Shown here piece after piece: positions 1 to 5,740 of a stretch of DNA of 14,207 nucleotides (position 1 is the stretch's first letter; the number at the start of each line of letters is the position of its first letter). A program made the position numbers and the translations under genes. The notes under the pieces were generated by a model. That model was not told the DNA's origin. It saw only the letters and a program-made list of their open reading frames with translations, and did no database searches. Where the stretch lies: NCBI GenBank assembly GCA_964419545.1, contig CAYQQU010000105.1:1-14207 (forward strand), given 5' to 3'. Origin of the DNA: CAYQQU01 sp964419545. GTDB taxonomy: Bacteria > Bacteroidota > Bacteroidia > Chitinophagales > Saprospiraceae.

Positions 1-64
1 GTTCTTCTGTTCTTCTGTTCTTCTGTTCTTCTGTTCTTCTGTTCTTCTGTTCTTCTGTTCTTCC
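1..64. repeat. Octamer tandem array (GTTCTTCT)n
   Basis: Eight consecutive copies of the 8-base unit GTTCTTCT run from the first base of the window; the last copy ends TTCC instead of TTCT. The array probably continues upstream of the window. A further one and a half copies (GTTCTTCTGTTC) occur at 266-277, just past the stop codon of the CHU_C gene, so the motif recurs in this intergenic stretch. One strand is pure C/T apart from one G per unit. The unit is not a multiple of three and no gene is seen across it. Confidence 0.9.
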
Positions 65-129
65 GTTACCAAGCCTCTCCAAAGCTGTCACCTGTGGTTA
101 TAAGCAGTCGCTATGTTAGGAAATAAAGG

Positions 130-168
130 GCCGCTAAAGCGGCTGGTCCGGGCCCGACTAAAGTCGGG
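130..168. repeat. Two tandem palindromes with a shared TAAA/TTTA core
   Basis: Two near-perfect palindromes lie side by side: GCCGCT-AA-AGCGGC at 130-143 and CCCGACT-AA-AGTCGGG at 153-168. Both have the same centre (CTAAAG) with different GC-rich arms, as if one fold were kept while the sequence changed. On the minus strand they lie downstream of the CHU_C gene and the second one met is followed by CCTTTATTT. They could therefore serve as a weak terminator or 3'-end stabiliser for that gene, or be REP-like elements. No gene is seen between 65 and 283. Confidence 0.6.
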
Positions 169-283
169 GCTCCGAGCGGCAGGCTCCCGATTGCTAAGAA
201 AAGTACTTGATAATGAGAACGATCCTGCTCCTGTGTACGGGCCACCTATTTGCGCCACTTCTTCAGTTCTTCTGTTCAACAGT

Positions 284-2263
284 TTACCGCACCAGCGTCA
301 CCTCTCCCTTCACCAGCCGCGCCACCCCATCCAGCCCCGTCACCCGGGCAAACCATGCAAACACCCCCTGGTGCATCGGCTCGCCTTTTGCCAAGCCGTC
401 CCAGCCCGCGGCGGGGTCGTTGGAGAAGACGTTTTCCCGTTCGAAGACCAGGTTGCCCCAGCGGTCGAAGATGCGCCAGGAGTCGATGCGGTAGTCGGTG
501 CGGCTCTGCAGGTAAAAGCGGTCGTTGAAGCGATCGCCGTTGGGGCTGAAGCCGGTGGGAGCGTACACCCGGAAGTCGCGCACCACCACTTGCAGGACGT
601 CGGTGGCATGGCAGCCGAATTCGTTTTCCACCAGCAGCTGATACGAAACGTCTTCAGTAGGCTGGGCGGAAGTCTCGGAGCAGGTGAGGCAATCCAGGGT
701 ATTTTCCGCCGATTCTTCCCAGAAATAAGAGCGGATGGGCGCTTCGGATTGGATGCTGGGCACGAGCGCCACCATTTCGCCCCGCTCGATGACGAGATCG
801 TCGCCCAGGTCGACGCCGATCTCGGCGGGGCGTACGGCGATGAAGCCCGTCGCCTCCTCACAGCCGGAGGTGACCGTCACCTGGTAATCGCCCACTTCCG
901 TTACCGCGATCCGGTCGGTGGTGTCGCCGGTGCTCCACAGGTAGGTTTCTGCGCCCGGCACGCCCGAGCCCAGCCAGAGGGTATCGTCGGGGCAGAGCAC
1001 GGGTTCGATATTATCGAAATCCACATCGAGGGGAATGATAGCGAAGAAAGTCGGATCGTCCGGCACGGCCGTCTCCGGGTCGTCGGAGAGGATGCGCTCG
1101 GTTTCGGAGAGGGAGGTGAGGAGCACGTTGTCGAGGTACGCCCGGTTGTAGACGACGGTAGGCGGCGTTTCTTCCTGGATCGCTACGGTGATCCCGAAGG
1201 CTTCCCGTCCGATGGGCAGTTGGATGTCGCGGATATCCAGCCGGCCGGTTCCTACTCCGCTGACGATTGCTCCTGCGAAAGGCAGTTCATCGATATGAGT
1301 GATGATGGCGCCCGGGGGCAGCGTATCGGTCATGCGCAGTTCCACCTGCGCGCGGTCGGTGCGGTTGATGAGGGTAAACTCGAAGTCCAGCATCGTACAG
1401 GGCGCCGCGAAGCGGTCGGAGACGCGGTTGAGCAGTTCCACCTTAAAAGGGCAGGAGCAGCCGTCCTGGTTGCGCTCGAAGCCCATCTCGTCGAAGAGCG
1501 CCACTTCGCCCGTCTCGGCGTCCATGCGGTAGAGGTTCCGGTTGGAATAGGTCCCTTCCGAGGCCCCTACCCCGAACAGGTTGCCGAAAGCGTCGAAAAA
1601 GATGGTGGGCACATTACCCCGGATGACGTCAGTCACCGGAAAAGTCGTGTTATCCACCAGTCCGGTATGCAGTTCGATGGTGATCAGCCGGCGTTCCGAA
1701 TGCTCGAAGCCGTAGAGCTTATCGAGTGTCGGATGGAAAGCGATATCGGCGCAATAGAGTGCAGCGTCGGGATTGGTTTTGGAGACGGGAATGACGGTAG
1801 TGGGGTAGTTGGGCGATTCCAGGTCGACCAGCGCCAGCAGGTTGCCCGTTTCTTCGGGGCTGAAACCGAGCAGCACCAGGTAGCGCTCGTTGGGCGAGAC
1901 GTCGCCGGAGACAAAGAGCAGGTTGTTGGGCAGCGGCAATTCCGCCAGTCGCTCCAGGTTGTACTCCGCGTCGATGCGGCAGAGCACGTAGGGTGCTTCC
2001 AGCAGCACCCCGTAGATGAGGTTGTCGGCCGGCCGGTAGGCGATGCCGTTGATGCGGGTAGCGCGAAAGAAGTGGCGGTCTTCGAAGGTCGCCTCCTGCT
2101 CGTCCAGGTCGATCGTCACTTCCTGGAAGGTAGTGCCACCCTGTTCTTCCAGCACGCGGTACATGCGGCCGTTGCAGTCGAAGGGCGTTTGTGCGGCGCC
2201 CCAATTGCAATGCAATAGTATGATTATCAGCATCCTTATACTACGGTGTAGCATTTTTGCCAT
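284..2263 (-). CDS. Secreted protein with gliding-motility-associated C-terminal (CHU_C) domain
   Basis: A 659-residue exported protein. Residues 1-25 form a signal peptide (hydrophobic IRMLIIILL core, cleavage probably after GAAQ). A propeller-like repeat region follows, with phrases such as INGIAYRPADNLIYG and IAFHPTLDKLYGF. Next come a DUF11-like beta-sandwich (TDTLPPGAIITHI) and Ig/PKD-like segments (AETYLWSTGDTT). The end (about 566-659) is a CHU_C domain, with VYAPTGFSPNGD, WRIFDRWGNLVFE and GWDG. CHU_C is a known sorting signal of T9SS cargo in Bacteroidota, so the protein is expected at the cell surface or outside. The ATG at 2263 is chosen because it leads straight into the signal peptide; a second ATG at 2254 is also possible, and a TTG at 2308 would add non-signal sequence. 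The role beyond surface display or adhesion is unknown. It is transcribed away from the Nudix gene. Confidence 0.9.
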   Translation of the reverse strand: MAKMLHRSIRMLIIILLHCNWGAAQTPFDCNGRMYRVLEEQGGTTFQEVTIDLDEQEATFEDRHFFRATRINGIAYRPADNLIYGVLLEAPYVLCRIDAEYNLERLAELPLPNNLLFVSGDVSPNERYLVLLGFSPEETGNLLALVDLESPNYPTTVIPVSKTNPDAALYCADIAFHPTLDKLYGFEHSERRLITIELHTGLVDNTTFPVTDVIRGNVPTIFFDAFGNLFGVGASEGTYSNRNLYRMDAETGEVALFDEMGFERNQDGCSCPFKVELLNRVSDRFAAPCTMLDFEFTLINRTDRAQVELRMTDTLPPGAIITHIDELPFAGAIVSGVGTGRLDIRDIQLPIGREAFGITVAIQEETPPTVVYNRAYLDNVLLTSLSETERILSDDPETAVPDDPTFFAIIPLDVDFDNIEPVLCPDDTLWLGSGVPGAETYLWSTGDTTDRIAVTEVGDYQVTVTSGCEEATGFIAVRPAEIGVDLGDDLVIERGEMVALVPSIQSEAPIRSYFWEESAENTLDCLTCSETSAQPTEDVSYQLLVENEFGCHATDVLQVVVRDFRVYAPTGFSPNGDRFNDRFYLQSRTDYRIDSWRIFDRWGNLVFERENVFSNDPAAGWDGLAKGEPMHQGVFAWFARVTGLDGVARLVKGEVTLVR

Positions 2264-2278
2264 TGTTTCCGATTTGGA

Positions 2279-2308
2279 GAAAAGTATGCTATCCTTACAA
2301 GATAACAA
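2279..2308 (-). promoter_or_regulatory. Candidate Bacteroidota-type promoter for the CHU_C gene
   Basis: On the minus strand TTG (2308-2306) is followed after 19 bases by TACTTTTC (2286-2279). This is close to the Bacteroidota sigma-A pattern TTG-N17-23-TAnnTTTG, with a mismatch at the final G. It would give a leader of only about 10 bases before the ATG at 2263. Confidence 0.3.
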
Positions 2309-2382
2309 GGGAGAAAAGCGCCCTGTTGTGTGCGCTCTTCATATTAAGAAAAGTGCAATTCTCCTGAATCAGTAAGACAGGC

Positions 2383-2550
2383 TTAGAGCTTGTTTGGAGG
2401 TAGTCATTTTGGCTGCAAAACCCAGCTTTTGGAACCTCCCTGTGGCATTTTTCCGGCCCGTAGCGCTGCTATGAGCCGGAAAAATCCCTTCGGGAGAACC
2501 CAAAATCTGAGTTTTTCGCTTCAAAAGCACTACCTCCAAACAAGCTCTTA
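2383..2550. mobile_element. MITE-like palindromic element with 19-bp terminal inverted repeats and TTA duplication
   Basis: GAGCTTGTTTGGAGGTAGT at 2386-2404 is repeated as its exact reverse complement at 2529-2547. Both ends are flanked by TTA (2383-2385 and 2548-2550), as expected of a 3-base target duplication. Inside, the two halves stay complementary with scattered mismatches (for example ATTTTTCCGG against CCGGAAAAAT) down to a centre near 2466, so the whole element can fold into one long hairpin. No transposase is encoded. GAG-type ends with a TNA duplication are known from the IS1031 group of the IS5 family; assigning this element there is inference. It lies downstream of the Nudix gene and about 120 bases upstream of the CHU_C start codon, so it may affect transcription of either. 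Confidence 0.75.
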
Positions 2551-2607
2551 CCGCATAACGGGTAGAAATATATAAAATTTACCCTTAACCCGGAATTGCG
2601 AAAAAGA

Positions 2608-3165
2608 CTATTCAGTCGCGGGTGCTTCGGCCAGTGCAAAAAACCGGAGCAGCGCACTTACCGTATGTGGATGCTGGAATTCACCCGCCCACCAGCGTCG
2701 GCGGACTTCGGCTACTGGCAGGCGCACCAGCTCGATATCCTCTCCATCGTCGAGCTGGAGCTCAAATTCGAAAGCAACCCTTCGGGCCAGCCAATGGTGG
2801 ATGTAATTGTCCATATAAACCGGATTGGATGCGATGCTGCCCAAAAACTGCCATTCTTCGGCGGTAGCGCCCGTCTCTTCGCGCAATTCCCGGCGGGCGG
2901 CAGCGCCGTGGTCTTCCCCCTCGTCTACCAGTCCGCCGGGCAGCTCGAGGGTATACGACTGGGTGCCGAAGCGATATTGCCGGACGAAGAGCATTTCCTC
3001 CCGGGGCGTGAGGGCCACCACATTGACGGCGTCTTTGGCTTCCAGGATGACCATGCGTTCCACTTTGCCGTTGCGGGGGTTGCGCATATGGTCGTACCGC
3101 GCCTGGAAAAGCTTAAGGTCGGGGCCGGTTTCGAAATGCTCCCGGCGCCATTGGTTTTTCTCCAT
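2608..3165 (-). CDS. Nudix hydrolase, ADP-ribose pyrophosphatase-like
   Basis: A 185-residue cytoplasmic enzyme with a complete Nudix box at residues 78-100: G78-x5-E84-x7-R92-E93-L94-x-E96-E97-x-G99. The glutamates E93, E96 and E97 are the expected divalent-metal ligands. The preceding ELPGG and the VRQYRFG strand ahead of it are typical of the ADP-sugar pyrophosphatase branch, which cleaves ADP-ribose to AMP and ribose 5-phosphate. Length fits the family (about 170-210 residues). The substrate cannot be fixed from sequence, so ADP-ribose is the best guess only. The ATG at 3165 starts MEKNQWRREH directly before the conserved part. The gene is separated from the CHU_C gene by the palindromic element, so co-transcription is doubtful. 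It ends in TAG, which shows TAG is a normal stop in this genome. Confidence 0.9.
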   Translation of the reverse strand: MEKNQWRREHFETGPDLKLFQARYDHMRNPRNGKVERMVILEAKDAVNVVALTPREEMLFVRQYRFGTQSYTLELPGGLVDEGEDHGAAARRELREETGATAEEWQFLGSIASNPVYMDNYIHHWLARRVAFEFELQLDDGEDIELVRLPVAEVRRRWWAGEFQHPHTVSALLRFFALAEAPATE

Positions 3166-3259
3166 GGAGAATAATTGTCGTTCTTGTTCTTTATTGTTTC
3201 TTCCTCAAAATTGTGACCCGCCCGCCGCAGCGCCGTCGTAAAGGTAGCACAACAGAGGG

Positions 3260-3310
3260 AACGATTACTAAATCGTTTTTCGGCTGCGGCGAGATGCCGC
3301 AGCTTTTTTT
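3260..3310 (+). terminator. Two consecutive terminator-like hairpins, plus strand
   Basis: The first hairpin is AACGATT-ACTA-AATCGTT (3260-3277), running into T3276-T3280. The second is GCTGCGGC-GAGAT-GCCGCAGC (3283-3303), followed by seven T (3304-3310), a good intrinsic terminator. Only the plus strand has the T tract. No plus-strand gene is recognised upstream, because the Nudix gene there is on the minus strand. It may end an antisense or small RNA, or be left from a lost gene. Confidence 0.6.
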
Positions 3311-3322
3311 AACCCGGATTTT

Positions 3323-3496
3323 TCAGGTTAAGAACCACCAATCGGTGTTTCCGTTCTCATACACAAGCGAAAAACCAACACAGGATTGAGCGCACCAAGG
3401 GCCGTCGGCTTCCCCGAAAAATCATTCCTCCGCCTTTACCAGAAGTCGACGTCCCTGCCGCGCTCCAAAAAACGAAACAAACGCCCCAAACTCCAT
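3323..3496 (-). other. Possible decayed reading frame, unrecognised
   Basis: Read on the minus strand, an ATG at 3496 opens 24 codons (MEFGAFVSFFGARQGRR...) to a TGA at 3424-3422. The same frame then continues for 32 codons, ending YENGNTDWWFLT before a TGA at 3325-3323. Upstream of the ATG the frame is also open for several codons. One stop inside an otherwise protein-like frame could mark a pseudogene, but I recognise no family and the match could be chance. The rest of 3311-3523 shows nothing else I can name. Confidence 0.15.
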
Positions 3497-3523
3497 CACA
3501 AAACCAGAAAATAACGAAAACGC

Positions 3524-3554
3524 TTGATTGGTGAACCGCGACAGTCTATATTTG
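3524..3554 (+). promoter_or_regulatory. Bacteroidota-type promoter upstream of the first surface paralog
   Basis: CTTG, with TTG at 3524-3526, is followed after 20 bases by TATATTTG (3547-3554). This matches the Bacteroidota consensus TAnnTTTG exactly at the -7 element with acceptable spacing to the -33 TTG. Transcription would start near 3560, giving a leader of about 300 bases before the ATG at 3863. The -7 box overlaps the end of a possible minus-strand gene remnant, so both readings cannot be equally meaningful. Confidence 0.5.
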
Positions 3555-3656
3555 TACTTGAAAGCAGTAATAATCTCCTCCTAACTTCGATTCCCAAAAC
3601 GGAATCAGATCATTGTCCCAAATTAATCGGCATTCGATTACCTCCTCCCGATTCAT
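3546..3656 (-). pseudogene. Possible short gene fragment, SUKH/SMI1-like flavour
   Basis: From an ATG at 3656, preceded a little upstream by purine-rich sequence, 36 codons read MNREEVIECRLIWDNDLIPF and end GGDYYCFQVQI before TAG. The pattern of an acidic residue, IPF and GGDYYCF resembles the core of SMI1/KNR4 (SUKH) immunity-type proteins, but it is far too short to be whole. The composition is AT-richer than the neighbours. The assignment rests on a short pattern and is weak; the frame may be noncoding. Confidence 0.2.
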
Positions 3657-3697
3657 AGTATGGTTACGGTCGCTACGAAACTTTCCTTGCACAAAAA

Positions 3698-3751
3698 ATG
3701 AATGAATTGCCGGAAAAACCGGTGATCTCGATCTGGCGCTATTCCGGCTGA
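3698..3751 (+). CDS. Possible 17-residue leader peptide
   Basis: Within the predicted long leader of the first paralog, ATG at 3698 opens MNELPEKPVISIWRYSG before TGA. It is preceded by CACAAAAAA, the A-rich context favoured by Bacteroidota ribosomes. It overlaps short inverted repeats (CCGG-AAAAA-CCGG and GCCGG...CCGGC). Nothing proves translation. It is noted because of its position between promoter and main start. Confidence 0.2.
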   Translation: MNELPEKPVISIWRYSG

Positions 3752-3862
3752 CCACCGGGCGGTTCGTTGCTATGGGCAATTTTTTGCAACGATCGCTCAG
3801 GGGCAGACCGGTGACGATAAACAACACTTAACACAACAAACACCTTACTTAACAACACTATT

Positions 3863-5407
3863 ATGAGAAAGCAAAACTACACCTTGCTCCTGAGCATGCT
3901 ATTCCCGCTTTTGCTCTCCGCAACCACCTATACCTCGATCGGCGACGGCGATTGGAACGATCCGAACAACTGGTCGCCCAATGGCGTACCCAAGGTACAG
4001 AACTGGCCCGGCGATCAGGTGATCATCCAGCACGATATCACATTTAGCGGCAACCTGCGTTTCCGCCACGGTTCCGGCCTGCAGATCCTGGCCGGCGGCT
4101 CGCTCACCGTAAGCAGCTCCATTTCTATCGACGGCGGAGCCAACGGCAACTATCTGGTGGAGGCCGGCGGCGAGTTGAACTGCCCCATTATCCGCCTGCA
4201 ATCCGGATCAGCGACCATCACCTTTGCCGGCGACGTCAGCGGCGACCAGCTGGAAGTCACCAGCGGCGCCGAACTGATTACTTACGGCTTTTTGACCTTT
4301 GAAGAAATAAACGTCTCCGGCGGGAGCAATTTCTTTTCGACCGGCGGACAAATAACACTGGACGAAGACTTTACGGTGTCCGGCGGCGCTACGGTTACGA
4401 TCAGAGATACCGACCTGATCATCGGCGGCAGCTTTGAAAACGCGAGCACCGTCAGCATGGAAAACGTCAACCTGGACATCGCCGAGGACCTGGTCCTGTC
4501 GGGCGGTGCCAGCCTGACCATCACCGGATCATCACAAGCCGACATCGGCGGGGATCTGGACCTCTCAGGCGGCACGCAGCTGAATATTGACGGCTTTTCC
4601 TTCATCACGGTCAGCCAGGAGCTGAGCGTAACCGGAGGCGCGGGCGTAACCATCGACGGCGGCTCCAATCTCTCCGCAGATGTGATTACCCTGAGCGGTT
4701 CCGGCAATATCCAGGGCGTCAGCGACGCCGGCATGCTCTATTACAATCAAATCTCCCTCTCGGGCGGCGCTCAGGTCGTCGCCGCCGACGGGACCTCTTT
4801 CGGCGCCGGCGAACCGCCCCTGCCTTCGCCGATCGATCTGCGCGGCGCTTCGCCTTCACTGCCCGTAGAACTGACCGCCTTCAACGCCCGCCGCTCCGAC
4901 CGCGGCAACATGCTGACCTGGAGCACGGCCAGCGAGCTCAACAACGACCACTTCGAGGTACAGCATAGCACCGACGGCGTCAACTACGCCGTGATCGCTT
5001 ACATCGAAGGCAACGGCACTACCTACGAGCCGCAAAACTACAGTTACCTGCACGCCGATCCGGCGCAGGCCCGCACCCATTACTACCGGCTGCGCCAGGT
5101 CGACTTCGACGGCGCCTTCGAATTTTCGCCGGTGGTGGTCGTCGCAGCCGAAAACGACTTCCAAGCGGACCAGCTGCCGGTTTTTCCCAACCCGGCCCGC
5201 GACCAGATACAGGTCGAACTACCCGATTACAGTGAAAACCTCACCCTGCAGCTGATTGCGGTTACCGGCCAGCGCATCAGCCTGTCTTTCCAGACCAGCG
5301 GAAAAAAGATACAGGCGCAGCTTCCCTTCGGCCTGACTCCGGGCATGTACTATCTCGAAGTCAATACCGAGGGCGCAAGCCGGGTGCAATCGCTGATGGT
5401 TCGATAA
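3863..5407 (+). CDS. Secreted beta-solenoid protein with T9SS type A sorting domain (paralog 1)
   Basis: A 514-residue exported protein. Residues 1-20 are a signal peptide (LLLSMLFPLLLSA). A WNDPNNWSPNGVP motif (31-43), common at the start of Bacteroidota surface beta-helix proteins, comes next. Residues about 55-310 form a repeat region with a period near 21, marked by SGGA/SGGS/SGGT at 152, 173, 213, 235 and 300 and TGGA at 257, as expected for a right-handed beta-solenoid. A fibronectin-like module (333-428; LPVELTAF, NDHFEVQHS, YYRLRQVDFDG) leads to the type A sorting domain (439-514; VFPNPARD ... GMYYLEV ... SLMVR). After transport the sorting domain is normally removed and the protein anchored or released. 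No catalytic motif is seen, so a structural or adhesive role is likely. The leader ends AACAACACTATT before the ATG, an A-rich start region shared with the downstream paralog. Confidence 0.9.
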   Translation: MRKQNYTLLLSMLFPLLLSATTYTSIGDGDWNDPNNWSPNGVPKVQNWPGDQVIIQHDITFSGNLRFRHGSGLQILAGGSLTVSSSISIDGGANGNYLVEAGGELNCPIIRLQSGSATITFAGDVSGDQLEVTSGAELITYGFLTFEEINVSGGSNFFSTGGQITLDEDFTVSGGATVTIRDTDLIIGGSFENASTVSMENVNLDIAEDLVLSGGASLTITGSSQADIGGDLDLSGGTQLNIDGFSFITVSQELSVTGGAGVTIDGGSNLSADVITLSGSGNIQGVSDAGMLYYNQISLSGGAQVVAADGTSFGAGEPPLPSPIDLRGASPSLPVELTAFNARRSDRGNMLTWSTASELNNDHFEVQHSTDGVNYAVIAYIEGNGTTYEPQNYSYLHADPAQARTHYYRLRQVDFDGAFEFSPVVVVAAENDFQADQLPVFPNPARDQIQVELPDYSENLTLQLIAVTGQRISLSFQTSGKKIQAQLPFGLTPGMYYLEVNTEGASRVQSLMVR

Positions 5408-5476
5408 ATACAAAAACCCCGGCCCAACTTTAAACCCAATCATTATCACCACGAACTGAAATCCCGAAAGTTGAAC

Positions 5477-5512
5477 GCGGCAGCCCGCTTTTTCCCGATC
5501 CAGGGCTGCCGC
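5477..5512. other. 3' hairpin after paralog 1
   Basis: GCGGCAGCCC (5477-5486) and GGGCTGCCGC (5503-5512) form a perfect 10-bp stem with a 16-base loop. No T tract follows, so it is not a classical terminator. It lies between the stop codon of paralog 1 and the true terminator at 5583 and may stabilise the 3' end of the transcript. Confidence 0.5.
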
Positions 5513-5530
5513 CACCTCCTCCAATTGCAT

Positions 5531-5580
5531 GAAAGAATTAAGTAAGGGGAATTATTTTTTGGAACAGATTTGAGACGTTA
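5531..5580 (+). repeat. Conserved 3' module, copy 1
   Basis: The block GAAAGAATTAAGTAAGGGGA followed by ATT(A)TTTTTTGGAACAGATTTG recurs almost unchanged at 7541-7590 after paralog 2. In both places it directly precedes a strong intrinsic terminator. The two copies are far more alike than the rest of the two 3' regions, so the block was either duplicated with the gene and kept, or is a functional 3' untranslated element. Confidence 0.75.
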
Positions 5581-5582
5581 AC

Positions 5583-5616
5583 GCCGGCGTCTCTGCTAGA
5601 AGACGCCGGCCTTTTT
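5583..5616 (+). terminator. Intrinsic terminator of paralog 1
   Basis: GCCGGCGTCT (5583-5592), an 8-base loop and AGACGCCGGC (5601-5610) make a perfect 10-bp GC-rich stem followed by C and five T. It separates the transcripts of the two paralogs. Confidence 0.85.
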
Positions 5617-5740
5617 CCAAATTTTCCCCTCCCCAGCCGACTCCTCCGAAATTGCTTTCAATCGCAGCAACTATGAAATTTCTCCGGACCGCTGAAGGAT
5701 GGATCCGGGTTAAACAAACACAACACTCAACAACACTACA

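Noticed and set aside
1..64. CRISPR-like array
   Set aside because: The octamer units abut without spacers and no cas genes are present.
113..2218. A 701-codon open frame on the plus strand opposite the CHU_C gene
   Set aside because: It is the antisense of a gene with clear signal peptide and CHU_C domain; its translation shows no known motif and is a by-product of GC-rich codon use.
2390..2575. A 61-codon frame inside the palindromic element
   Set aside because: It is formed by the inverted-repeat DNA itself and has no transposase features.
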